Assembly (NCBI GenBank): GCA_943329105.2
Contig: CALQCP020000002.1
Coordinates: forward strand, 1-51,818
Source: Chitinophaga pinensis
Lineage (GTDB): Bacteria; Planctomycetota; Phycisphaerae; Phycisphaerales; SM1A02
DNA: 51,818 bases
Direction: 5' to 3'
The position numbers and the translations under genes are program-made. Position 1 is the stretch's first letter; each line of letters begins with the position of its first letter. The notes below the pieces were generated by a model. It was not told the DNA's origin. It was given only the letters and a program-made list of their open reading frames with translations, and searched no databases. Positions 1 to 8,033 of this stretch are shown in pieces.

Positions 1-804
1 ATGCGTTTCATGGCCGCGTGGGTGATCGCACCGATCACACTTCTTTCATTGAGTAGCGGCAAATTGCCCACCTACGTGCTGCCGCTCTTTGCGCCAGTTG
101 CAGTGCTGGTTGCCATCGGACTGCTTCGCGCGCGTGCTGCGGAGCGGGTCATGCCGGATCGCCTTGCGCTCTTTGCACGCACGTTGGTGCGCATTGCTGC
201 GGTGGCATCGTTCATCATCGCTATCGCCGGTGGGCGCCGCTTTGGCATTCCCGTGTTGTGGGAGTCCGGTGAGGCGCTGCGCTTCACGTACATCGGCGCC
301 GCGCTCCTTCTGTGGGCGCAACTGGATGTGTGGAGTTGGAAGGCCACCGATCCGCGCACGTGGCTCATGCGCACGGCCATTGCTCCGGTGCCCGTCTTGC
401 TTGCCATCCAATTCCTGTATCCCGAAGCCGCGCTCACCGCTGTCAAGCATCCATGGCCGCTCTTACAGCGTCATGCTGAAGAATTGAAATCAGTCAATGT
501 GTTGGTGACCAGTGCGGCGCCTGCGCACGCACTCTCTTGGGTCACCGGTCGCCGCGACTTTGTGATTGCCGGATCGCCCAGCGAATTTGATAACGAACTC
601 AATCTTCCGCACGAGCAATCGCGCAAGATTGAATGGTCTACTGTTGCGGCCAAAGTGCTTGCCACCAAAGCGCTCGCCCCTGCACAATCGATCGCTGTAC
701 TCGGTTCAACACATGAACTTGAGCGCTTGGTGCAGACTCCTGGACTTCCCGCGCCCGATGCGCGCGAAACCGTCGGGTCACTCACCATCATGCACTGGCG
801 TTAA
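1..804 (+). CDS. ArnT/PMT-like glycosyltransferase, C-terminal part (5' cut by window)
   Basis: C-terminal 267 residues of an integral membrane glycosyltransferase of the ArnT/PMT (GT-C, GT39/GT83-like) type, which moves sugars from polyprenyl phosphate carriers at the outer face of the membrane. The stretch SSGKLPTYVLPLFAP near residues 18-32 is the hallmark seen in ArnT-like proteins just before a late membrane helix. Two further hydrophobic segments follow (about residues 62-76 and 94-106, then 125-140), and the last 120 residues are soluble. The reading frame is open at base 1, so the catalytic N-terminal half lies outside the window and the first ATG is probably internal. The stop overlaps the end of the convergent polyketide synthase gene by 17 bp. 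Acceptor and sugar cannot be told from this part. Confidence 0.7.
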   Translation: MRFMAAWVIAPITLLSLSSGKLPTYVLPLFAPVAVLVAIGLLRARAAERVMPDRLALFARTLVRIAAVASFIIAIAGGRRFGIPVLWESGEALRFTYIGAALLLWAQLDVWSWKATDPRTWLMRTAIAPVPVLLAIQFLYPEAALTAVKHPWPLLQRHAEELKSVNVLVTSAAPAHALSWVTGRRDFVIAGSPSEFDNELNLPHEQSRKIEWSTVAAKVLATKALAPAQSIAVLGSTHELERLVQTPGLPAPDARETVGSLTIMHWR

Positions 805-1903
805 TCAGCGTTGTGGGCGCATGGCGCTCCGCTGCACTGGATACGTTCGTCTGCAGCAGCATCACGGAATCCACCGTCAATCCCGGGCCAAACGCCGTCA
901 CTAACGCTGGTTGGGGCAGGGCGTACGGCGCGCCGCCGTTTGCAGCGCGCGCCGATTGCCACATTCGCTCCAATACAAAGAGCACCGTTCCGCTTGACAT
1001 GTTGCCATGCTCCCGCAACACCGCACGCGGCACCTCGGCACTCGGCTCGCCCGCGCGCACCACCCCGGCGCGCACGCATGCATCAATGATGCCCGCGCCG
1101 CCCGGATGCAAGATCACCGCCGCGTCCGCGCCGGCGAACTCACGCATCGCTTGCTCCACTGCGTCCGGAACCTCGCGCGCCAACGTCATGGCAAACCCGC
1201 TGTCAGTCACGGTCCACGTCATGTGATCTTCCGTTCCCGGAATGACGCGGCTGCGCCCAGCACCGATCGCCGCCATCGCCGCACCCGGCAACTGCGCGCA
1301 GGAAATCACCGCCGCCGCTGCGCCATCAGCAAAGAGCGTGATCGCCACCAAGTTCTGCGGATCAGCATCTGGTCGAAAGTGCAGCGAGCATAACTCCACG
1401 CACACTAAGAGAACGCGCGCCTCCAGATCGGCGCAGGCCAGACCAGCCGCAGCACGCAGCCCGGTGACGCCGCCGAAGCAGCCCATGAATCCCACCTGCA
1501 TGTGTCGCACGGAATCGCGCATACCCATCGACGCAGCGATCGCCAAGCCAACGCCCGGTGACCGAAATCCAGTGCAGGTCACAATGATCAGGTCGGTGAT
1601 GTCTTGCGCGCTGATGCCCGCGTTCACTAACGCCTGCCGCGCGGCGCGTTCAGCCAGCGGCGGCGCGTGCAGATGGAACGCATGCATGCGCTCAGCGGTA
1701 CTCATATGTAAGACATCAGCCAGCGGCAACACCGCAGCACGCTGTTCGATACCGCTTCCAGCAACCACACGCCCCAAGAACTGCTGCGCAGTAGACGAAA
1801 GCCCCAGACGCTCCGCTTGTTCTGCTGCAATGTCGGTTTGCGCGCGCACCAACGCTGGCGTTGCTACTCCCGGCGCGTGCAGTAATGGACGGGGCACACT
1901 CAC
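788..1903 (-). CDS. Type III polyketide synthase (chalcone/stilbene synthase family)
   Basis: A 371-residue ketosynthase of the chalcone synthase superfamily, which condenses malonyl-CoA units onto an acyl-CoA starter without an acyl carrier protein. The Cys-His-Asn triad is visible: Cys142 in GFMGCFGG, His266 in LHPGG and Asn301 in HGNMSSGTVLFVLE. VTCTGFRSPG (about 108-117) and the C-terminal AFGPGLTVDSVML loop also match the family, and length is normal. Its start overlaps the stop of the upstream flavoprotein by four bases (ATGA), so the two are almost surely co-transcribed and translationally coupled. Type III synthase plus FAD-dependent oxidoreductase is a recurrent bacterial pairing for making alkyl-resorcinol, alkyl-pyrone or quinone-like lipids. 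The product here is not predictable. No methyltransferase is adjacent. Confidence 0.92.
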   Translation of the reverse strand: MSVPRPLLHAPGVATPALVRAQTDIAAEQAERLGLSSTAQQFLGRVVAGSGIEQRAAVLPLADVLHMSTAERMHAFHLHAPPLAERAARQALVNAGISAQDITDLIIVTCTGFRSPGVGLAIAASMGMRDSVRHMQVGFMGCFGGVTGLRAAAGLACADLEARVLLVCVELCSLHFRPDADPQNLVAITLFADGAAAAVISCAQLPGAAMAAIGAGRSRVIPGTEDHMTWTVTDSGFAMTLAREVPDAVEQAMREFAGADAAVILHPGGAGIIDACVRAGVVRAGEPSAEVPRAVLREHGNMSSGTVLFVLERMWQSARAANGGAPYALPQPALVTAFGPGLTVDSVMLLQTNVSSAAERHAPTTLINASA

Positions 1904-3102
1904 GCGCCCACCACTATTTCACTGGCGCGTCGCGCAGCCCATGGCGCCATCTTGACCGCCGCGCGCGTGGCGTGTGCCGCCACTCGACCACCGCGGAGCA
2001 GCATGCCCACTCGCAGGGTGTGCGCCTGTGCACGGCCAACCGTGGCGCGCCATCGCCGTTGATACTCCGCTGCAGCAGCCGCTGTCCATCCACCGCGGAA
2101 ACACTCGCCCAGCAGCATGGCACCTTCGATCGCCCAGCCCATTCCTTCACCGGTGTACGGCTCTGCGTAGCCCGCCGCATCGCCAACCAGCGCCACGCGA
2201 CCAGCGGTGACAGCACGCGGTTTCCAAGGCAGAGGACCGCACGCCGCCTCCAGCGTGGGCATCGGTTGCGATGCCTCATAGTGCGCCAAGAACCGCGCCA
2301 ACTGCGGCGCGCGCGTAGCCATCATGCGCAGCGCCTCCGCCGGCGCCGTTGGCCAGCGATCGCCGCGTTCCACAATCGCCGCCATGTGCACTGCGTCGCC
2401 GCGCCGCACCAGACCCACGTACGCACTTCCAAAGAGAATCAGTTCGATCGTCCCCTCTGGCGCCAGTGTGTGATCATCGGTGCAGCGGTCGAATGTAAAG
2501 CTCCAACCAGCGCGGGATCCCACCGTCGTGGGCGCCATTCCGGCGGCGCGCGCGATGGCGCTGCCCACGCCGTCCGCCGCCACCACCAGATCAAAGTGCT
2601 GATCGCGCGGTGCGACCGATGAATCGTTGAGCGTGGTGATGGTCACCACGGCCGGCGCGCCGACCTGCGCGCCCTCATCTCCACCCGCTCGGACAAGTTT
2701 CACTCCGCGCCCCGCGTGGATCGCGGCCCCCGCGCGGCGAGCTCCATCGCGCAAGGCTGCATCGAACGCCGCGCGCGGCACGATCACGCCTGGCTGACCG
2801 CCGAACGGGTGCGTCCATACGGGATGTGCATTTCCGGCGCGGGCGTCCAACATGCGCACTTCCCGCGTGGAACCGGCGCGTGCCTGCTCCAGTGCGTCCC
2901 CCAGGCCAAGTTCCGCGAGCCACGCCGCGGCGCGGGGCACCAGGCATTCGCCGCAGCACTTTGTTCGGGGCGCGGGCTGCCGCTCCAGAAGGGTCACCTG
3001 CCAGCCATGGCGGGCCAGAACGGCCGCGGAAACCGCCCCGGCTGGCCCCCCTCCTACCACGCAGGCAGTGCGCGGAACCGGGGTCGGGCGGGGATCGGGC
3101 AT
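1900..3102 (-). CDS. FAD-dependent oxidoreductase, geranylgeranyl reductase-like
   Basis: A flavoprotein of about 400 residues from the geranylgeranyl reductase/aromatic monooxygenase-like group. The N-terminal Rossmann motif VVGGGPAGA is followed by an acidic residue ending the second strand (LLERQ). A CCGECL segment resembles the Cys-rich loop of geranylgeranyl reductases. The second FAD motif, RVALVGDAAGYAEPYTGEG, lies around residue 310. The frame is also open from a TTG at 3132, but ATG at 3102 places the dinucleotide fold near the N terminus as usual. The gene overlaps the polyketide synthase start by four bases. A likely role is to oxidise or reduce the polyketide product, which is an inference from context. 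The promoter should lie in the divergent interval facing the 3344 gene. Confidence 0.88.
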   Translation of the reverse strand: MPDPRPTPVPRTACVVGGGPAGAVSAAVLARHGWQVTLLERQPAPRTKCCGECLVPRAAAWLAELGLGDALEQARAGSTREVRMLDARAGNAHPVWTHPFGGQPGVIVPRAAFDAALRDGARRAGAAIHAGRGVKLVRAGGDEGAQVGAPAVVTITTLNDSSVAPRDQHFDLVVAADGVGSAIARAAGMAPTTVGSRAGWSFTFDRCTDDHTLAPEGTIELILFGSAYVGLVRRGDAVHMAAIVERGDRWPTAPAEALRMMATRAPQLARFLAHYEASQPMPTLEAACGPLPWKPRAVTAGRVALVGDAAGYAEPYTGEGMGWAIEGAMLLGECFRGGWTAAAAAEYQRRWRATVGRAQAHTLRVGMLLRGGRVAAHATRAAVKMAPWAARRASEIVVGA

Positions 3103-3184
3103 CCGGTCAACGATAGCCGCCAGGCGCTGCAACGGTCGGTTGGGCCAACAATTGTGCCGGGGAACAACAAATATTCAGAATCCG

Positions 3185-3212
3185 TGATGGGTGGCACCTG
3201 CAGATCTCGTTC
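3185..3212 (+). promoter_or_regulatory. Two-box promoter-like motif, copy 1 (TGATGG-N16-TCGTTC)
   Basis: TGATGG at 3185-3190 and TCGTTC at 3207-3212, separated by exactly 16 bases and followed by ATAAG. The start codon of the PEP-CTERM gene is 132 bp downstream. The same boxes at the same spacing precede three other PEP-CTERM genes. A 16-bp string, CGTGATGGGTGGCACC (3183-3198), is shared with the copy at 17694. The layout resembles an ECF sigma promoter (-35, 16-17 bp spacer, CGTT-type -10). This assignment is inferred. Confidence 0.5.
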
Positions 3213-3343
3213 ATAAGAGTGGCAGACGGATCCCTTCCCTTTCGGGCTCCTTCCGCCGTCGTTCGCTGAGTCGGAACCTTCCCCCTTTTCTTGGTTCCGC
3301 CTCAATTCCTTGAATCACTCGCATTTCCTTTTGGAGCACTTTC

Positions 3344-3964
3344 ATGACCCGAACCTTCATTTCATCGTTGTGCGTCCTCGCATCGCTGACCGCCGCTGCC
3401 CACGCTGGCTACGGAGTGGTGGAAGCCACCGGAGCGTTTCAGCTTCCGGGCGGAAATTCGCTGACCTATGTCTCTGAAGTGGGCGCTGCCTACAACCCGA
3501 GAGTTCAGGGCTACAACTTTGGAAGCGTCGACGCCCTTGCTGGCCAGACGCTTCAGTTGCAAAACTGGTACTTCGAGAACTACGCATACAACGGCGGCGC
3601 TGGCAGCAACAACTGGCTGAGTGACAGCTCAAGCGCCACGCTCCGCATGGTGATCAGTCAGGGCGCGACGCAGGTTTCGCTGACGGACTTCACGCTCAAC
3701 CAGGATCACACGGACGTCAACAACCGCTTCTGGCAGCTCGCTCTTCTGAGCCGCGGCACCAATGTGGCTGCTGGCCTTGCCAACGGCTCATACTCCGTTT
3801 CGTACGAAGTGAATTACACCTACAACATCTGGGACGGATCATCTGCATCTGTCGGCAGTGCATCAACCGGCGCAAGCACCGGCACCTTTACTGTTGTTCC
3901 CGCCCCCGGCGCACTCGCGCTGTTGGGCGTCGCTGGTCTCGTCGGCGCGCGCAAGCGTCGCTGA
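3344..3964 (+). CDS. Secreted PEP-CTERM-like protein
   Basis: A 206-residue exported protein of unknown function. Residues 1-21 form a signal peptide ending at AAAHA. The middle is rich in Gly, Ser, Asn and aromatic residues, as in beta-rich extracellular proteins. The tail VVPAPGALALLGVAGLVGARKRR has the three parts of a PEP-CTERM sorting signal: VPAPG, a hydrophobic helix and a basic end. Known PEP-CTERM proteins are cut and processed by an exosortase on the way to the cell surface or matrix; no exosortase gene is in the window. A GGAG ribosome-binding site sits 7 nt before the ATG. It is the first of three non-homologous-looking PEP-CTERM genes in a row, each with its own upstream region. 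Confidence 0.85.
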   Translation: MTRTFISSLCVLASLTAAAHAGYGVVEATGAFQLPGGNSLTYVSEVGAAYNPRVQGYNFGSVDALAGQTLQLQNWYFENYAYNGGAGSNNWLSDSSSATLRMVISQGATQVSLTDFTLNQDHTDVNNRFWQLALLSRGTNVAAGLANGSYSVSYEVNYTYNIWDGSSASVGSASTGASTGTFTVVPAPGALALLGVAGLVGARKRR

Positions 3965-4022
3965 CGAGCATGATGTCGACTGCGTTCTTAGCGCATTCCT
4001 AGCGCAACAGTCCGCACTTCGA

Positions 4023-4050
4023 TGATGGTTCAAGCCTCTGCCTTTCGTTT
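4023..4050 (+). promoter_or_regulatory. Two-box promoter-like motif, copy 2 (TGATGG-N16-TCGTTT)
   Basis: TGATGG at 4023-4028 and TCGTTT at 4045-4050 with exactly 16 bases between. It lies 75 bp before the start of the 4125 gene and 59 bp after the previous stop. Second member of the four-copy motif described at 3185; the downstream bases GCATAG again end in ATAG. Confidence 0.45.
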
Positions 4051-4124
4051 GCATAGGTGACACAGGTCTTTCCCCCGATCCCCCAGTCCCCCTTACTTCT
4101 CAAACGATCGAAAGAACACTCAAC

Positions 4125-4952
4125 ATGAAGAACACGAACACCATGACCCTCCTGGCTGCTGGAACCTGCGCGATGATTGCTGCGAGTGCGGCGAATGCGG
4201 CGGTGTACTACAGCACGAACTTCGGCACGGGTTACGTGAATGGCAACCTCGCGGGTGTCGCGGCGACCGCGAATTCCGAAGGGCAGAATGGCTGGAAGCA
4301 GGTCAGCACGGTAAACACCACGCCAATCCAGGTGGGCGGTGGCGCCGCGCTCGTCGGCACCTCGGGTCAGGATGTCTGGCGCGCGTTTGATTCGAGCGCT
4401 ACTGCCACTGCCGGAACGACCTTGTACGTCAGCGCGAGCATCAAGGTGACCGCGGCCCAGTCCGGCGGCGACTACTTCATGTTCGTCGGTGACCCAGCGG
4501 GAACTACCAGCAATTTCTACGGACGATTGTTCGCGAAGTCGACCGCCGGCGGAATGTTGCTCGGTATCCAGTCCACGTCCGGAACCGGTAGTGCCGTCAC
4601 CTACGGCACCACCGTACTCAGCCTCAACCAGACATACAATGTGGTCTACGCGTATGACTTCGTTGCGGGCTCGCTCAACGACACCTTCACGATGTATGTC
4701 GACCCGACTTCCACGAACCGTGCAAGCCTGACTTCTTATGTCAGCGCGGCATGGCTGTCGACCTCGGTTGCCGAACCTGCCCAGCTGACCGAAATTGGAC
4801 TCCGCCAGGGAAGCTCGGGCAATGCCCCGACGGTCTCCGTCTACAGCCTCGCGGCCGGCAGCAGTCTCGCTGACGTCGGCGTCGTCCCCGCCCCCGGCGC
4901 TCTCGCGCTCCTCGGCGTTGCTGGCCTCATCGGCGCTCGCCGTCGTCGCTAA
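4125..4952 (+). CDS. Secreted PEP-CTERM-like protein
   Basis: A 275-residue exported protein. The signal peptide covers about residues 1-25 (cleavage after AANA). A Thr/Ser/Gly-rich mature part contains VYYSTNFGTGYVNG near its start and looks like a jelly-roll (concanavalin-like) surface domain, though I cannot name a family with certainty. The C terminus, VVPAPGALALLGVAGLIGARRRR, is a PEP-CTERM-type sorting tail almost identical to that of the previous gene, while the mature parts differ. The leader just before the ATG is strongly pyrimidine-rich. A strong hairpin terminator follows the stop, so it is probably monocistronic. Confidence 0.85.
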   Translation: MKNTNTMTLLAAGTCAMIAASAANAAVYYSTNFGTGYVNGNLAGVAATANSEGQNGWKQVSTVNTTPIQVGGGAALVGTSGQDVWRAFDSSATATAGTTLYVSASIKVTAAQSGGDYFMFVGDPAGTTSNFYGRLFAKSTAGGMLLGIQSTSGTGSAVTYGTTVLSLNQTYNVVYAYDFVAGSLNDTFTMYVDPTSTNRASLTSYVSAAWLSTSVAEPAQLTEIGLRQGSSGNAPTVSVYSLAAGSSLADVGVVPAPGALALLGVAGLIGARRRR

Positions 4953-4983
4953 GCCTCGGCTTCGATCTCCTTTGTCACACTCC

Positions 4984-5016
4984 CCGCCGCGCGCCCCGTT
5001 CAGAGGCGCGCGGCGG
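4984..5016 (+). terminator. Hairpin terminator after the 4125 gene
   Basis: Perfect 12-bp inverted repeat, CCGCCGCGCGCC (4984-4995) with GGCGCGCGGCGG (5005-5016), 9-base loop, followed by a modest T-rich stretch (TGTTTCAT). It lies 32 bp past the stop codon. Confidence 0.75.
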
Positions 5017-5090
5017 TGTTTCATCACCTCCATACACGCCACACACACGTGCTACACCCCGCACAATTCCGTGAATATTCCCACAGCGCG

Positions 5091-5118
5091 TGATGGTTCG
5101 CGCCCGCCGTTCTCGTTC
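5091..5118 (+). promoter_or_regulatory. Two-box promoter-like motif, copy 3 (TGATGG-N16-TCGTTC)
   Basis: TGATGG at 5091-5096 and TCGTTC at 5113-5118, again exactly 16 bases apart, followed by TTATAG. It is placed between the terminator of the previous gene and the start at 5215 (97 bp further on), which is the position expected of a promoter. Confidence 0.5.
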
Positions 5119-5214
5119 TTATAGTGTGCGCGTGGTTTGTTTCGGTCCTAGATTCTGAACGCGCATCAACTATCTCTCTTCACGCGGATTCATTCCTTCA
5201 GGATTCACATCGTC

Positions 5215-5922
5215 ATGAACATTTCAAACACTACCGTTGCCGCATTGCTGGCAACCCCTGCACTCTTTGCATCGTCTGCCTCCGCCAGCTTCACCGGTTG
5301 GACCGCGGCCATGTCGTCCGATGCCAACTACATCTACATGGATGTCTTTGCCGGCTTCAACAGCTCGGCCGATCATGTCCTGAGTGTCTTGGACATGAAT
5401 ATCGCCGCACAGGGCACCAGCTTCTATCAAGCCTCCGGTGCTTCGGTGAATCGTTGGGCGCCCGTCACCTACACATCGTCGGACACATCCGCCGACAGCT
5501 TTGTGACCATCGGTGACACGATCGAGGAGGGGGTGCGTTACGCCGGTACCGCAACAGCGGCTGATCCGAGTTTCACAAACTACAACACTTCCAACGCCAC
5601 CACCATTCCCGTCAATGCCGGCTGGTACTCCTACTTGCCGCTCGGTCCGGAAGGTGACGCTGTCCCCCTCTCAGTGATCCAAGGAAAGCAGTGGTTCGGC
5701 GAAGACTCGCAGTTTGTGGTGCGTGTTGCACACTTGGTATTCACCGTGCCATCCGTCCAACCAGGAAGCACCGTGAGCTTTGCGGGCACCACCGGCTACC
5801 GCACCGGCTCCAGCACCGAAGTCTACTTCGGCACCGATGCCCAGATCTTTCAGGTTCCCGCGCCCGGCGTCATGGCGCTGTTGGGCGTTGCTGGTCTCGT
5901 CGGCGCGCGTAAGCGTCGCTGA
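5215..5922 (+). CDS. Secreted PEP-CTERM-like protein
   Basis: A 235-residue exported protein of unknown function. The signal peptide runs to about residue 23 (SSASA). The mature part is acidic to neutral and rich in Ser, Thr, Gly and aromatics. The tail FQVPAPGVMALLGVAGLVGARKRR carries the PEP-CTERM-like signature. The mature sequence does not obviously resemble its two upstream neighbours, so the three genes seem to share a sorting signal and a promoter type rather than a fold. An AGGA element stands 11 nt before the ATG. A hairpin terminator follows. Confidence 0.85.
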   Translation: MNISNTTVAALLATPALFASSASASFTGWTAAMSSDANYIYMDVFAGFNSSADHVLSVLDMNIAAQGTSFYQASGASVNRWAPVTYTSSDTSADSFVTIGDTIEEGVRYAGTATAADPSFTNYNTSNATTIPVNAGWYSYLPLGPEGDAVPLSVIQGKQWFGEDSQFVVRVAHLVFTVPSVQPGSTVSFAGTTGYRTGSSTEVYFGTDAQIFQVPAPGVMALLGVAGLVGARKRR

Positions 5923-5952
5923 ACCGCCGACCGTCTTTCCGTTGCATTCATC

Positions 5953-5985
5953 CCACCGCGCGTTGCATTCTGCAGCGCGCGGTGG
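5953..5985 (+). terminator. Hairpin terminator after the 5215 gene
   Basis: Ten-base arms CCACCGCGCG (5953-5962) and CGCGCGGTGG (5976-5985). The 13-base loop can itself pair (TGCA/TGCA). It lies 31 bp after the stop and resembles the terminator at 4984 in sequence and position. Confidence 0.65.
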
Positions 5986-6041
5986 TGCTTTGCGCCTCCA
6001 CCTATGATCCCCACCCCGGCACCCCGCGCGTGCCGCTCCCC

Positions 6042-7991
6042 ATGCTCCTCGTCGCCACTGATCTCTCCAAGTCCCACGGCCTGCGCGAACTCTTCCACGG
6101 GGTGAGTATCAGCGTGGCCGACGGCGACCGCGTCGGTTTCATTGGTCCCAACGGCGCGGGCAAGTCCACGCTCCTGCGCATGCTTGCCGGTGCGGAAGAG
6201 CCAGACGAAGGCATCGTGCGCACGCAACGCGGCGCAGTGATTGTCTACGTCCCGCAGCGTGATGACTTTGACGATGGTCTCACGCCGCGCATCGCCGCCA
6301 CCGCCGCCGCCATGAAGGCCGCGTCCGTGCACGGCGATCATCACGAAGCCGAAGTGCTTGGCAGCATGATCCTTGGCAAACTCGGCTTCCCCGAAGCACG
6401 TATGGACGAACCCGTGGAGCGCCTCTCCGGCGGTTGGAAAAAGCGCCTCTCCATCGCCTGCGGCCTTGCCGAATCGGGCGGTACGCCAGACCTCTTGCTC
6501 TTGGATGAACCAACCAACCACCTGGACGTCGAAGGCATCCGCTGGCTTGAACAGTTTCTTTCACGCTCCTCCAACGACATTCGCGCCGGTGCGTGCGTCT
6601 TCATCACCCATGACCGCGCATTTCTTGAACGCGTCGCTACCCGCGTGGTGGAACTAAGCCGCGCGTATCCGCAGGGCACACTGGCCGCCGAAGGAAATTA
6701 CTCCGAGTTCCTCCGCCGCCGCGGTGAATTCTTAGAAGGCCAAGCGCGCGCCGAAGCCGTGCTTGCCAACGAAGTGCGCATCGACGACGCCTGGCTCGGC
6801 CGCGGCGCGCAAGCGCGGCGCACCAAGGCAAAGGGCCGCATTGAAGACAGCGCAGAACGCCGCGAAGAACTCGGCGCGATCGCTGAACGCAACGCCGCCG
6901 CCGGAGCCGGTGGCGCGCGCGTTGACTTCACCGCCAGCGGTCGCCGAACACGCCGCTTGGTGCATGCCACCGGTATTTCCAAGGGCTTTGAGGGCCGAAC
7001 GCTCTTCCGCGACCTTGACTTGGAACTCATCCCAGGTGACCGCCTTGGACTCATGGGCCCAAACGGCAGCGGCAAGACCACGCTCCTGCGCATCCTCTGC
7101 GGCGACCTTGCCGCCGACGCCGGCACCGTGCGCTTTGCAGATCCAAAGCCGCGCATCGTGGTCTTGCGCCAGCAGCGCACGGACATTCCGCCCGACACAC
7201 TCTTGCGCGATGCCATCTGCCCGCACGGCGATGTTGTTGATTTCCAAGGTCGCCCCATGCACATCACTGCGTGGAGCCGTCGCTTCCTCTTCAAGGACGC
7301 GCAACTCTTGCAGACCATCGGCACGCTCTCGGGCGGCGAACGCGCGCGCGCGCACCTTGCCGCCATGATGCTTGAGCCCGCAGACATCTTGGTGCTGGAC
7401 GAACCCACCAACGACCTTGACATCCCCACGCTGGAAGTGCTTGAAGAAGCCGTCGAATCATTCCCAGGCGCCGTGCTGTTGGTCACCCATGACCGCACCA
7501 TGCTCAAGCGGCTCGCCAAGACCATTGCGGTGATCGGCGCGCCCGATGCGTCGGTATCAGTAGTAGCAAGCCTTGATCAGGCACTTGCATCGCTCGAACG
7601 CGCCGAACGCAGCGTGCAAGAACGCGACCGCGCCGCGCGCAACGCTGCCACCAGCACCGCTAATGCTGCGAACGCCGCCAACAGCAACAACGCCGCCAAC
7701 GCCAACAACGCGTCCGCCGCTTCCCCCGCAGCGCATTCGTCCACCGCAGACACATCCGGCCAACGCCGTCGCCTGAACTTCAAGGAACAGCGCGAGTTTG
7801 ACGGCATGGAAGCCGCCGTTGAAGCCGCGGAACGCGCGCACGCACTGGCCGAAGCCCGCGTTGGCGAACCCGGTATTGCCGCCAATCACGCCAAGATGGC
7901 CGCTGCCTGCCAAGCGCTTGAAGTGGCGCAACTGGCGGTCACCACGCTCTACGCGCGCTGGCAGGAACTGGAATCAAAGCGCGGCGGGTGA
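6042..7991 (+). CDS. uup: ABC-F family ATPase, Uup-like
   Basis: A soluble protein with two ABC ATPase domains and no membrane segments, as in ABC-F proteins, which act on the ribosome or, for Uup, also affect DNA stability. Domain 1 has Walker A GPNGAGKST (about 35-43), signature LSGGWKKRL and Walker B LLLLDEPTNHLD. Domain 2 has GPNGSGKTT, LSGGERARA and ILVLDEPTNDLD. A C-terminal extension beginning RRLNFKEQREFDGMEAAVE and forming a coiled coil is typical of Uup. Before it sits an unusual Asn/Ala/Ser linker of about 45 residues. The frame opens earlier (5982), but ATG at 6042 gives the normal MLLVATDLSKSHG beginning. The next gene follows within 50 bp. Confidence 0.88.
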   Translation: MLLVATDLSKSHGLRELFHGVSISVADGDRVGFIGPNGAGKSTLLRMLAGAEEPDEGIVRTQRGAVIVYVPQRDDFDDGLTPRIAATAAAMKAASVHGDHHEAEVLGSMILGKLGFPEARMDEPVERLSGGWKKRLSIACGLAESGGTPDLLLLDEPTNHLDVEGIRWLEQFLSRSSNDIRAGACVFITHDRAFLERVATRVVELSRAYPQGTLAAEGNYSEFLRRRGEFLEGQARAEAVLANEVRIDDAWLGRGAQARRTKAKGRIEDSAERREELGAIAERNAAAGAGGARVDFTASGRRTRRLVHATGISKGFEGRTLFRDLDLELIPGDRLGLMGPNGSGKTTLLRILCGDLAADAGTVRFADPKPRIVVLRQQRTDIPPDTLLRDAICPHGDVVDFQGRPMHITAWSRRFLFKDAQLLQTIGTLSGGERARAHLAAMMLEPADILVLDEPTNDLDIPTLEVLEEAVESFPGAVLLVTHDRTMLKRLAKTIAVIGAPDASVSVVASLDQALASLERAERSVQERDRAARNAATSTANAANAANSNNAANANNASAASPAAHSSTADTSGQRRRLNFKEQREFDGMEAAVEAAERAHALAEARVGEPGIAANHAKMAAACQALEVAQLAVTTLYARWQELESKRGG

Positions 7992-8033
7992 GTGCGGCGC
8001 CGATTCGTTGGTCGCTGCCGATACGCTGAACGC

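Noticed and set aside
3999..5048. Minus-strand frame of 349 residues
   Set aside because: Antisense to a gene with a clear signal peptide and sorting tail; its translation is low in hydrophobic structure and has no family features.
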